Source of the DNA: Alloprevotella sp.
GTDB lineage: Bacteria; Bacteroidota; Bacteroidia; Bacteroidales; Bacteroidaceae
Direction: 5' to 3'
Assembly (NCBI GenBank): GCA_017477205.1
Contig: JAFUXE010000052.1
Span: 1 to 34,487, forward strand
DNA length: 34,487 nucleotides
In this document: one piece after another, positions 15,191 through 22,847 of the stretch
Position numbering within the stretch: position 1 is the stretch's first letter
How the letters are laid out: each line of letters starts with the position of its first letter
Notes under the pieces: generated by a model
Databases searched by the model: none
The model's input: the letters and a program-made list of their open reading frames with translations, nothing else
What the model was told of the DNA's origin: nothing
Position numbers and translations under genes: made by a program

Positions 15191-15622
15191 TTATTTCACT
15201 TCAATCTTCTGCAGCGTCTGCTGCTTCTGCTCGGCTGTGAGCTTCGGGAGCTCCACGGTGAGGACGCCGTGCTCCACGCCTGCGGCGATGTTCTTCTTGT
15301 CCACGTCGTCCGGGAGGATGAGCGTCTGCTGGAACTTCGTGTAGGAAAATTCGCGGCGCAGGTAGCGCTGGTTCTTCTTCTCTTCCTTCTGTTCCTCCTT
15401 TTTCTCCATCTTGATGACAAGGTTGTTGTCGTCGTCGATGTGGATTTGGAAGTTCTCCTTCGACATGCCCGGTGCGGCCAGTTCTACGCGGTATGCGTGT
15501 TCGTCCTCGAGGACGTTGATGGCGGGAGCCGTGGCGTTGGTCTTTCTCATGAAGTCGTTGTCGAAGAAATCGTCGAACATGGTGGGCAGCCAGCTTTGGT
15601 TGTAACGTCTGATGGGTAACAT
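15191..15622 (-). CDS. Small heat-shock protein, Hsp20/alpha-crystallin family
   Basis: This is a cytoplasmic ATP-independent chaperone of 143 aa that should bind unfolding proteins as large oligomers. A short N-terminal arm (MLPIRRYNQSWLPTMFDDFF) precedes the alpha-crystallin domain at about 35-130. The domain contains VELAAPGMSKENFQIHIDDD, a charged insertion MEKKEEQKEEKKNQRYLRRE, TLILPDDVDKKNIAAGVEHG and the hallmark GVLTVELPK. The C-terminal extension is short, with no clear I-x-I motif. The ATG is preceded 8 nt upstream by AAAGGAG (15631-15637), a strong Shine-Dalgarno site unusual among the genes here, suggesting high expression. The gene stands alone with its own leader and terminator-like palindrome. 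Confidence 0.95.
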   Translation of the reverse strand: MLPIRRYNQSWLPTMFDDFFDNDFMRKTNATAPAINVLEDEHAYRVELAAPGMSKENFQIHIDDDNNLVIKMEKKEEQKEEKKNQRYLRREFSYTKFQQTLILPDDVDKKNIAAGVEHGVLTVELPKLTAEQKQQTLQKIEVK

Positions 15623-16001
15623 AGTAGTGTCTCCTTTCTTTTTTAGTTATTGTATGTTTGTTTGTTCTTTGTTTTCGCGTCCCTGAGTGGGTTTCGCGTT
15701 CGCCCTACTATAGGGCAATCCGCGTGCCAAAGCCTGCATGCCCCGTTCCGCAGGCCCCCGGCGTCTGCCATCTGCTGCCAACATGTCCGAAAAAACCGAC
15801 ATTTTGGCAAAGTCCGCCTTCGCGGGGCGGAAAGTAAAGAAAAGCGTGCGCTTGCCCCGGAATGGCTGGCGTGTAGGCTGCGAAGGAAAAGGCGCGGCGG
15901 AAATACGCGAAGGAGAGGCGGATTGGCGTAAGCTTTTGGTTATTAGTATGATTGGGGAGATGAGGGCGGGGCGGAGGCTTATTTTCGGGAGGCCGTGGAT
16001 G

Positions 16002-16115
16002 GAGGTATGCGTATACCTCGGTGTGAGGTGTGCGCATACCTCACCCTGAGATGTGCGCACAGGTGGGGGTGAGATGTGCCTTGTCTCAAGGTGAGATGTG
16101 CGCATATCCCGCTCC
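16002..16115. repeat. Tandem array of five 23-bp units, each with a gaGrTGTGCGCAyA core
   Basis: Units start at 16002 (gaggtatgcgtata), 16025 (gaggtgtgcgcata), 16048 (gagatgtgcgcaca), 16071 (gagatgtgcc) and 16093 (gagatgtgcgcata). The spacing is 23, 23, 23 and 22 bp. The first two units are full dyads (gaggtgtgcgcatacctc type); the others keep one half. This is about two helical turns per unit, upstream of the GH95 gene. Confidence 0.75.
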
Positions 16116-16276
16116 GGAAGGTCGCACGCCGCCCTTTCCGGAGGGCACAAAACGCCGTTTCCGGTGTCCCGAGGCCGCTGTTTCGCTTTTCGGGCATGTC
16201 AAGAAAAAACGCGGCCCTGCTGCCGTCGAACGAAACTTTTTCGTCGCTCGCGGCAGTGTTATCACGGAGAAAGGCT

Positions 16277-16284
16277 TATCTTTG
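16277..16284 (+). promoter_or_regulatory. Candidate -7 promoter element of the GH95 gene
   Basis: TATCTTTG exactly fits TAnnTTTG, 30 nt before the start codon, giving a leader of about 20-25 nt. A -33 TTTG is not evident, so an activator binding upstream, for example at the tandem array, is plausible. Confidence 0.55.
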
Positions 16285-16314
16285 CGGGCAAATCTAAATA
16301 TCAATACGACGGAT

Positions 16315-19300
16315 ATGAAACGTTTACTCCTTACGCTCATGTCGCTTCTGGCGGCGATGATGACGACGGCACAGACGCTGCCGACGTTCTCCACGGCGGA
16401 GAACCCCGTTTACTACTTCGTGCAGTTCAAGACCGGCGAGGCCTTCCTCACCGACCAGGGCGCGGGGAAGAACCTGCTGACGGCCGAGCGCTCGGACGCC
16501 GACGGGCAGCTCTGGGCCTTCATCGGCTCGAAGAGTGACTTCCGCATGCTCTCGAAGGCCGGCAACTACGTGTCCTACGACGGCTCACGCTTCCAGACGT
16601 CGGCAAGCGGCGAGCAGCTGAAGCTCGTGGCCTCCAGCGCCTCCGGCTACTGGGAACTGCAACGCAAGTCGGCCTCCGGCAAGAGCATGAACCAGTGGGG
16701 CGGTGCCGGCGTCGGCAAGGAGCTGGGCGAATGGGACGCGGGCGACACGAACAACCCGCTCCTGATCATCGACCCCGCAACGCTGCCCGAGCCCGACCCG
16801 CAGCCCGCGAAGCTTTCGGAGTGGGCCTGCGCCAGCATTACCGGCTATGCGCCCGACAACCTGATGACGCTGTGGTACAAGCTCCCCGTGACGCGCCAGA
16901 CCGTGGCGAACCCCTGGATGGAGTATGCCCTGCCCATCGGCAACGGACAGCTCGGCGCCATGATCTACGGCGGCATCCGCCAGGACATCGTGCAGTTCAA
17001 CGAGAAGACCCTCTGGACGGGCTCCAGCACCAACTACGACCGCGGTGCGGGCTACCAGAACTTCGGACACATATATATAGAAGACACCAGTGAGCGCTTC
17101 GGCACCACCTCCGCCACGGGCGTGAAGGACTACGTGCGCACGCTGGACCTCTCCAACGCCACGGCTACGGCGGAGTGGAAGAACACGGAGAAGACCGTCA
17201 CCTTCCGCCGCGAGTACATCGCCTCCTATCCCGACCAGGTCATCGCCGTGCGCCTCACGGCCAGCGAGCCCGGGCAGCTCTCGCAGCGCATCTACCTCTG
17301 GAACGCCCACAACCTGCGCGCCACGTATGCCGACGGCGAGGGCACGTTCGAGGGTAAGCTGGAGACCGTCTCCTACAACGCACGCATGAAGGTCATCGCC
17401 ACGGGCGGCGTGTCCACGACCGACGCCGAGGGCATCCACGTCACGGGAGCCGACGAAATCCTCATCCTCCTTTCCGCCGTCACGGACTACGACCCCGTGG
17501 CCTCGGGCTACGTCAGCGGCACGGCGCAGATAGCCTCCCGCGCGAAGTCGGCTGTCGATGCGGCCGCCACGAAGGGCTGGGATGCCATCTATGCCGACCA
17601 CGTGGCCGACTACAAGCAGTACTTCGACCGCTGCCAGCTCAGCCTGGACGGTGCCGTCAACACGAAGGACACGAAGGCCCTGGTGGACAACTACGCAACC
17701 CTCACCACGGCCACGAAGCTGCGCCAGTCCAAGGACGCGCGCCAGCTGGAACAGCTCTACTTCCACTACGGCCGCTACCTGCTCATCAGCAGTTCCCGCG
17801 GCATCGACCTGCCCAACAACCTGCAGGGCATCTGGAACAACTCCAACAGCCCCGCATGGAACTCCGACATACACGCAAACATCAACATCCAGATGAACTA
17901 CTGGCCTGCCGAGGTGACGGGACTGCCCGAGATGCACGAGAAGTACCTCAACTACCTCTACAACATGGCCATCGTGCAGCCGCAGTGGCAGGCCTACGCC
18001 AAGAATTGGCTCGGGCAGACCACCGGCTGGGCATGCTTCACGGAGAACAACATCTTCGGCAACTGCACCAACTGGATGGCCACGCAGTATCCCGAGGCCG
18101 GGGCCTGGAGCGTGGATCACATGTGGCAGCACTACCGCTACACCCGCGACCTTGACTTCCTCAAGACGAAGGCCCTGCCCGTCATGATTTCCTGCGTCAG
18201 GATGTGGATGGAACGCCTCGTCAAGGCCAGCGACGGCACCTGGGAATGTCCCAACGAGTGGAGCCCCGAGCACGGCCCCACGGAGAACGCGACGGCACAC
18301 AGCCAGCAGATTGTCTGGAACCTCTTCGACCAGACCATCAAGGCCATCGAGCTGGTGGGTGTCAGCGAAGCCGGCGTCACGCAAACCTTCCTCACCCAAC
18401 TGAAGAACAAGTTCAAGAGCCTCGACAATGGTCTCCACACCGAGACCTACAACGGCACTTACGGCAGCACCCGCGAGGGCGTCTCCACCGGCGAGACCAT
18501 CCTGCGCGAATGGAAATACACCGACTATGCCACGGGTAACGGCAGCGAGTCAGGCCATCGCCACCTCAGCCACATGATGGCACTCTATCCCTTCGGCAAC
18601 CTCCCCGCCACGAATCCCTACTACGAGCCTGCCGTGCGCAGCCTGAAGCTACGCGGCCTGCCCTCCACGGGATGGTCCATGGGATGGAAGGTGAACCTCT
18701 GGGCACGCGCCCTGGCGCCCCAGCAGTGCATCGCCCTCCTGCAGCGCGAGTTCAAGCACAGCACCAGCTACGGCACCGACCAGAGTGCAGGCGGCATCTA
18801 CTACAACCTCTTCGACTCCCACGCGCCCTTCCAGATTGACGGAAACTTCGGCATCTGCGCCGGCATCGCCGAGATGCTGCTCCAGAGCCATACCGACACC
18901 CTCCAGCTGCTTCCCTGCCTGCCCGAAACGTGGGCGAAGGGCAGCATACGCGGACTGCGTGCCGTAGGGGGCTTCATCGTCAACATCGAGTGGGCGGACG
19001 GCAAGCCCGTACGCGCGGAAATAGAAAACCCGCTCGGCGTGGAGACGGTGGCAAGCTACGGCGGGCACATCATCGAGCTCAATGCGGAGAAGGGCAGCAC
19101 GACCGTCATCACCTTCGACGAGAACGGCGTCCCTACGACCAGCGTCAGCGGCCCGCGCGCTGACGCAAAACCCGCCTTCTCCCTCAACGGCCGCACGGTG
19201 ACGCTTCGCGACAAAAGCGTGAAAGGCGCAAGCCTCTACGACATGCAGGGACGCAAACTCCTCTCCACCGCGAAGCGTTCCTTTCGCCTCCCTGCCACCG

Positions 19301-19374
19301 CCGGTGGCACGCTGCTGCTCCGCCTCACGACGGCCGATGGCCGCGAACAGGCGCACAAGCTGCAAGTGAGGTAG
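16315..19374 (+). CDS. Secreted GH95-family glycoside hydrolase (alpha-L-fucosidase or alpha-L-galactosidase)
   Basis: This exported glycosidase of 1019 aa should remove terminal alpha-L-fucose (or L-galactose) from host or plant glycans. The ATG at 16315 gives MKRLLLTLMSLLAAMMTTAQ, a signal peptide; the open frame extends upstream through the tandem repeats but without one. Residues about 28-155 form a ricin-like beta-trefoil-type module (QLWAFIGSKSDFRMLSK, YVSYDGSRF). The GH95 region, about 180-930, carries EYALPIGNGQLGAMIYGG, then NIN (Asn522, Asn524) in NINIQMNYWPAE, Glu652 in EWSPEHGP and Asp842 in QIDGNFGICAG. These correspond to the activating Asn pair, acid and base described for GH95. 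The C-terminus (SLYDMQGRKLLS to HKLQVR) looks like a T9SS-type sorting tail. Substrate preference cannot be fixed from sequence alone. Confidence 0.93.
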   Translation: MKRLLLTLMSLLAAMMTTAQTLPTFSTAENPVYYFVQFKTGEAFLTDQGAGKNLLTAERSDADGQLWAFIGSKSDFRMLSKAGNYVSYDGSRFQTSASGEQLKLVASSASGYWELQRKSASGKSMNQWGGAGVGKELGEWDAGDTNNPLLIIDPATLPEPDPQPAKLSEWACASITGYAPDNLMTLWYKLPVTRQTVANPWMEYALPIGNGQLGAMIYGGIRQDIVQFNEKTLWTGSSTNYDRGAGYQNFGHIYIEDTSERFGTTSATGVKDYVRTLDLSNATATAEWKNTEKTVTFRREYIASYPDQVIAVRLTASEPGQLSQRIYLWNAHNLRATYADGEGTFEGKLETVSYNARMKVIATGGVSTTDAEGIHVTGADEILILLSAVTDYDPVASGYVSGTAQIASRAKSAVDAAATKGWDAIYADHVADYKQYFDRCQLSLDGAVNTKDTKALVDNYATLTTATKLRQSKDARQLEQLYFHYGRYLLISSSRGIDLPNNLQGIWNNSNSPAWNSDIHANINIQMNYWPAEVTGLPEMHEKYLNYLYNMAIVQPQWQAYAKNWLGQTTGWACFTENNIFGNCTNWMATQYPEAGAWSVDHMWQHYRYTRDLDFLKTKALPVMISCVRMWMERLVKASDGTWECPNEWSPEHGPTENATAHSQQIVWNLFDQTIKAIELVGVSEAGVTQTFLTQLKNKFKSLDNGLHTETYNGTYGSTREGVSTGETILREWKYTDYATGNGSESGHRHLSHMMALYPFGNLPATNPYYEPAVRSLKLRGLPSTGWSMGWKVNLWARALAPQQCIALLQREFKHSTSYGTDQSAGGIYYNLFDSHAPFQIDGNFGICAGIAEMLLQSHTDTLQLLPCLPETWAKGSIRGLRAVGGFIVNIEWADGKPVRAEIENPLGVETVASYGGHIIELNAEKGSTTVITFDENGVPTTSVSGPRADAKPAFSLNGRTVTLRDKSVKGASLYDMQGRKLLSTAKRSFRLPATAGGTLLLRLTTADGREQAHKLQVR

Positions 19375-19440
19375 CTGGGAATACCCCCTAGGCTTCCATA
19401 GGTTTTCTTAGGCAATCCTGGAACATCCTATCCCCTTAAG

Positions 19441-19490
19441 CCAAAAGAAGAGCGGGACAGCCTCAGAGGTCGCCCCGCTTCCTTTATAAT
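19441..19490. terminator. Bidirectional terminator between GH95 gene and glmM
   Basis: The hairpin agcgggacagcctc / gaggtcgccccgct (19451-19479) has a G/C-rich base. It is followed by ttcctttataat on the plus strand and preceded by ccaaaagaag, giving CTTCTTTTGG on the minus strand. It lies between two convergent genes. Confidence 0.7.
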
Positions 19491-19507
19491 ATAATAATGC
19501 GTATGGC

Positions 19508-20893
19508 TTAAATCATGCTATACACGACGTCCATAATCTTCTTGCCCAGTGCGTCGGCGGCTTCCATCGTGTGGGCTTCGCTATAGACGCGGATGATGGG
19601 CTCCGTGTTGCTCTTGCGGAGGTGTACCCACTCGTCGGGGAAGTCTATCTTCACGCCGTCGATGTCCGTCACGCGCTCGTCCTTGTACATGTCCTTCACG
19701 CGGGCAAGGATGGCATCCACGTCGGTACCCTTCTGGAGGTCGATGCGGTTCTTGGCGATGAAGTAGGGAGGATACTGTGCGCGCAGTTCGCTGGCCTTCT
19801 TGCCCGTCTTGGCCATGAACGTAAGCATGATGGCGATGCCCACGAGGGCGTCGCGGCCGGGGTGCGCAGCGGGATAGATGACGCCGCCGTTGCCCTCGCC
19901 GCCGATGACGGCACCGGTCTTCTTCATCAGCGTAACGACGTTCACCTCGCCCACGGCAGAGGCGTTGTACTGGCAGCCGTACTTCTCCGTGACGTCGCGC
20001 AAGGCGCGGGTGCTGGAGAGGTTGGAGACGGTGTTGCCGGGCGTGTGCTGGAGCACCCAGTCGGCACAGGTGACGAGCGTGTATTCCTCACCGTACATCT
20101 CGCCGTCCTCCTGTATGAAGGCCAAGCGATCCACGTCGGGGTCGCAGACGCAGCCCAGGTCGTAGCCGCCCTCGCTCATGACGCCGCAAATCTCGTCAAG
20201 GTGCTGGCGCAGAGGTTCGGGGTTGTGGGCAAACTCGCCGTTGGCCTCGCCGTTCAGCACCTTCACGTTCTTGACGCCCAGCTGTTCGAGCAGCTTCGGC
20301 AGGATGATGCCGCCCACGGAGTTCACCGTGTCGAGGCATACGGAGAAGTTGGCATTGCGGATGGCATCTACATCGACCAGGGCGAGGTTCTTCACCATGT
20401 CAATGTGGTACTGGTCGTAGATGGGCTTCTCGCAGTAGTGGCCCAGGTTGTCAACGTCGGCATATTCAAAGTCGCCCTCGTCGGCAAGGCGCACCACTTC
20501 GGCAGCCGCCTGGGGGCCAAGGAACTCGCCTTTCTCGTCGAGGAGCTTCAGGGCGTTCCATTGGCGGGGGTTGTGGGAGGCCGTGAGGATGATACCGCCC
20601 ACGGCATTCTCTGCCGTGACGGCAATCTCCGTTGTGGGCGTGGAGGCAAGGCCGATGTTCACAACGTCGAAGCCCATGCCCATGAGCGTGCCGCATACGC
20701 AGTGGCTTACCATTTCGCCGGAGATGCGGGCATCGCGTCCCACGACGATTTTCTTGTCGAACTTACCTACCAGCGGCTTGCGCAGCGTGGCGTAGGCACT
20801 GACGGATTTCACGATGTCCAGGGGGTTGAGCGTGTCGCCCGGCTTGCCGCCGATGGTACCGCGGAAGCCTGAGATGGATTTGATTAAGGTCAT
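19508..20893 (-). CDS. glmM: Phosphoglucosamine mutase
   Basis: This enzyme of the alpha-D-phosphohexomutase family converts glucosamine-6-phosphate to glucosamine-1-phosphate for UDP-GlcNAc and cell-wall synthesis in the cytoplasm. In 461 aa the four domains show the active-site loop TASHNP (104-109, phospho-Ser106), the Mg loop DPDVDR (251-256), the sugar-binding loop GGEGNGG (331-337) and the phosphate-binding loop RKSNTEP (426-432). The Bacteroidales proteins with this start (MTLIKSISGFRGTIGG) are usually annotated GlmM, but a phosphomannomutase/phosphoglucomutase role cannot be excluded by sequence. It lies 52 nt downstream of lgt on the same strand, so probably in one transcript. Confidence 0.88.
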   Translation of the reverse strand: MTLIKSISGFRGTIGGKPGDTLNPLDIVKSVSAYATLRKPLVGKFDKKIVVGRDARISGEMVSHCVCGTLMGMGFDVVNIGLASTPTTEIAVTAENAVGGIILTASHNPRQWNALKLLDEKGEFLGPQAAAEVVRLADEGDFEYADVDNLGHYCEKPIYDQYHIDMVKNLALVDVDAIRNANFSVCLDTVNSVGGIILPKLLEQLGVKNVKVLNGEANGEFAHNPEPLRQHLDEICGVMSEGGYDLGCVCDPDVDRLAFIQEDGEMYGEEYTLVTCADWVLQHTPGNTVSNLSSTRALRDVTEKYGCQYNASAVGEVNVVTLMKKTGAVIGGEGNGGVIYPAAHPGRDALVGIAIMLTFMAKTGKKASELRAQYPPYFIAKNRIDLQKGTDVDAILARVKDMYKDERVTDIDGVKIDFPDEWVHLRKSNTEPIIRVYSEAHTMEAADALGKKIMDVVYSMI

Positions 20894-20945
20894 TTGTATT
20901 ATGGTTTTAAGTTGTTGTGTTGTTGCGTTGTCAGCTTCTTGTACC

Positions 20946-21869
20946 TTACGCGGTTTCCTTCTTCTCCCCCAGGCGTCGGCACCACTTGCCGCCCAGCCAG
21001 CAGTAAAGGCCGACGACGACGAAGGGGATGGAGAGCATCTGTCCTTGGTTCAGGCCGATGGCGCTGACCATGTCCAGTTCCCAAGGTTCCTGCACGTCCT
21101 TCAGGAACTCCACGAAGAAGCGGAAGCCGAAGATGCTCGTGAGGAGCCAGCCGAAGAAGTAGCCCGTGCCGACTTTCTCCTTGTATTTCCTGTAGAGGAG
21201 AAGGCCAACGGGGAAAAGGAGCAGGTAGAAGACGGCCTCGAAGAGCTGCGCAGGGTAGCGTGCGAAGTCCTCGCCGTTTTGTGCAAAGATGAAGCCCAGC
21301 ACGCTGTCCGTCGGCTTGCCCACGATTTCGGAGTTCATGAGGTTGCCCAGGCGTATGGCACAGGCCGTGAGGGGTACGGCGATGGCAATGTTGTCCATCA
21401 CGCGCATGATGTTCAGCTTGTACTTGCGCACGTAGAGCCACAGGGCGATGATGATGCCTGCCGTGCCGCCGTGGGAGGCGAGGCCTGCATAGCCCGTGCA
21501 GCGCCAGCCGCCGTCCGCCATCTTGTGGACGGGGAGGAACATTTCGATGGGGTGGGAGAGGAAGTAGCCAGGCTCGTAGAGCAGGCAGTGGCCGAGGCGG
21601 GCACCGATGAGGATGCCGCAGAAGCAGTAGAGGAACAGGGGCTCAAACTTCTCCTGCGGAAGCTTCTGGTCCTTGTAGAGCCATTGTACGACGAGGTACG
21701 AGAGGGCGAGGCCTACGACCCAGCATACGCCGTACCACACGACGTCGTGCCCGAAGAGCGAAAAGGCTACCTTGTCGGGATTCCAGACAAAGGCCCCCTC
21801 CAACCTCCCCCCTCCGGGGGAGGCTTGCAGAAGCGGGCTTAGTACATATAATAATATAGTATTGAACAT
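20946..21869 (-). CDS. lgt: Prolipoprotein diacylglyceryl transferase with an N-terminal repeat insertion
   Basis: This inner-membrane enzyme transfers diacylglycerol from phosphatidylglycerol to the lipobox cysteine of prolipoproteins, the first step of lipoprotein maturation and essential in most Gram-negatives. The 307-aa protein has about seven membrane helices and Lgt motifs: VWNPDKVAFSLFGHDVVWYG at the N-terminus, GARLGHCLLYEPGYFLSHP, the HGG motif in ASHGGTAGIIIA, and the signature RLGNLMNSEIVGKPTD. Residues 16-26 (ASPGGGRLEGA) are encoded by a 34-bp GC-rich repeat, so the first about 15 residues are separated from the usual start (VWNPD). Translation might therefore begin on either side. 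I keep the ATG at 21869, the only ATG ahead of VWNPD. The upstream TonB_C gene ends 5 nt away. Confidence 0.92.
   Translation of the reverse strand: MFNTILLYVLSPLLQASPGGGRLEGAFVWNPDKVAFSLFGHDVVWYGVCWVVGLALSYLVVQWLYKDQKLPQEKFEPLFLYCFCGILIGARLGHCLLYEPGYFLSHPIEMFLPVHKMADGGWRCTGYAGLASHGGTAGIIIALWLYVRKYKLNIMRVMDNIAIAVPLTACAIRLGNLMNSEIVGKPTDSVLGFIFAQNGEDFARYPAQLFEAVFYLLLFPVGLLLYRKYKEKVGTGYFFGWLLTSIFGFRFFVEFLKDVQEPWELDMVSAIGLNQGQMLSIPFVVVGLYCWLGGKWCRRLGEKKETA
21793..21826. repeat. GC-rich dispersed repeat, copy 7, in-frame in lgt
   Basis: This 34-bp element runs from gccccctccaacctccccc to tccgggggaggctt. It is an exact reverse-complement match to 22814-22847. It is read in frame in lgt as ASPGGGRLEGA. 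Confidence 0.85.
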
Positions 21870-21874
21870 AGGTC

Positions 21875-22744
21875 TTATAATATATAAAAATTAACTTGTA
21901 ATCTGTATATTACAGCGATGTTCTTCCCGTGATGTTTAGCTGGTATAAAATCAGGGAACAACTTAACCAAATTTAGTGCAGCTTGGTCACATTCAGCCGA
22001 GAGTCCCTTACCTACAAAGGCATTATTGACTTTTCCATCTGTGTTAACAATAAAATAGACAGTAACACTCCCATGCACATCTGTATCTACAGGATAAACA
22101 AGATTCTTTCTTATAAAACTCTGCAAGGCCTCTTCGCCACCAGGAAACTGGGCGGGAACTTCTACATTGACATTAAATGGAAAATCGTAATCTGACTCAG
22201 AATAATTACAGAACCTTATCGGTAGGGTATAAAGGACAGGGATACTCTCCCCGTGGTGTCTGGCAGGTATGAAATCGGGGAGCTTTTTTACAACATCTAT
22301 CGCTGCTTGGTCACGTGCAGGACACAGTGATGAAATCTTAGTCAGTACGTTGTCCTTGCATATCTTTCCATCTTTCTCAACAATAAAGGTGACAACTACG
22401 GTAGGATTAGTCCTTGCATCGCATAATTCGCTGTCAGGATATTCGATATTCTTGTTCAGAAAATCTAACAAGGCCTCTTCGCCGCCAGGAAACTGGGCGG
22501 GGGTATCTGTGAGATGATTCTTCATTAAAGAAGAACTCCTCTGGTGGTTTAAAGAAAAAAAACTTTGGCTGTTTTCGCGTTTTGCAGGCGAGACAGCTGG
22601 TATGCCACAATTATAATAATAGTCAGAATCATATTGAGGCATTGTGTCATTGCATTCAAACTTCACTTTTTCCTTCACCTGAGCAAAAGAGTTGATACCC
22701 CCCAAAAGGAGCAGGCATGCGACAAGGATTCTAATGGTATTCAT
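21875..22744 (-). CDS. Exported protein with two TonB C-terminal (TonB_C) domains
   Basis: This 289-aa protein has a signal peptide (MNTIRILVACLLLLGGINSF, cleaved near residue 22) and two copies of the TonB_C module. Each starts PAQFPGGEEAL and continues YP-x-VVVTFIVEKDGKI or SVTVYFIVNTDGKV, then QAA-x-VVKKLPDFIPARHHG or QAALNLVKLFPDFIPAKHHG. A real energy transducer would begin with a membrane anchor and a Pro-rich spacer. Here both are missing, so this is a periplasmic TonB_C-only protein of unknown partner. The duplication is recent: the DNA for PAQFPGGEEAL matches 31 of 32 nt (22125-22156 and 22470-22501). The gene is much richer in A+T than its neighbours, suggesting transfer, and it is flanked by inverted 34-bp repeats. 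Confidence 0.85.
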   Translation of the reverse strand: MNTIRILVACLLLLGGINSFAQVKEKVKFECNDTMPQYDSDYYYNCGIPAVSPAKRENSQSFFSLNHQRSSSLMKNHLTDTPAQFPGGEEALLDFLNKNIEYPDSELCDARTNPTVVVTFIVEKDGKICKDNVLTKISSLCPARDQAAIDVVKKLPDFIPARHHGESIPVLYTLPIRFCNYSESDYDFPFNVNVEVPAQFPGGEEALQSFIRKNLVYPVDTDVHGSVTVYFIVNTDGKVNNAFVGKGLSAECDQAALNLVKLFPDFIPAKHHGKNIAVIYRLQVNFYIL

Positions 22745-22813
22745 GGCTTTGTGAATTTATTATATGTTTCGGATATTTCTGCTATTGAAGGAAAAACACA
22801 TGCGTTGCGCTGT

Positions 22814-22847
22814 AAGCCTCCCCCGGAGGGGGGAGGTTGGAGGGGGC
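22814..22847. repeat. GC-rich dispersed repeat, copy 8, at the stop codon of ychF
   Basis: This is the exact inverted copy of the 34-bp element in lgt. Its edge touches the ychF stop codon: on the minus strand the gene ends TTTAACGTATAAGCCCCC, where aagccccc is the repeat end. Together with copy 7 it brackets the AT-rich TonB_C gene. Confidence 0.85.

Larger units (their letters stand above)
15623..16314. other. 692-bp regulatory gap between hsp20 and the GH95 gene
   Basis: No gene is supportable; open frames here owe their length to repeats. It contains the hsp20 leader, the palindrome gccctactatagggc (15702-15716), a five-unit 23-bp tandem repeat (16002-16115), the hairpin arms ctccggaa / ttccggag (16112-16143), the hairpin arms ctgccg / cggcag (about 16220-16256), and a -7 promoter element just ahead of the GH95 start. 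Confidence 0.65.

Noticed and set aside
16002..16115. Possible CRISPR array in the 23-bp repeats
   Set aside because: The units are contiguous, degenerate and lack unique spacers; no cas gene is present.
15647..16150. Open frames across the hsp20-GH95 gap (up to 167 codons)
   Set aside because: Their length comes from the tandem repeat and GC-rich DNA; the products repeat AHLTPRYTHTS-like strings with no family pattern.
16030..16314. Upstream extension of the GH95 reading frame
   Set aside because: It passes through the 23-bp array and promoter-like TATCTTTG; the ATG at 16315 gives a clean signal peptide.
16585..18438. 617-codon minus-strand open frame opposite the GH95 gene
   Set aside because: It is an antisense shadow of a strongly supported gene, with low-complexity Val/Gly/His-rich sequence.
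21793..22847. Phase-variable invertible segment between the 34-bp inverted repeats
   Set aside because: Inversion would detach the start of lgt and place an in-frame TAA right before the repeat, breaking a usually essential gene; no recombinase is nearby.
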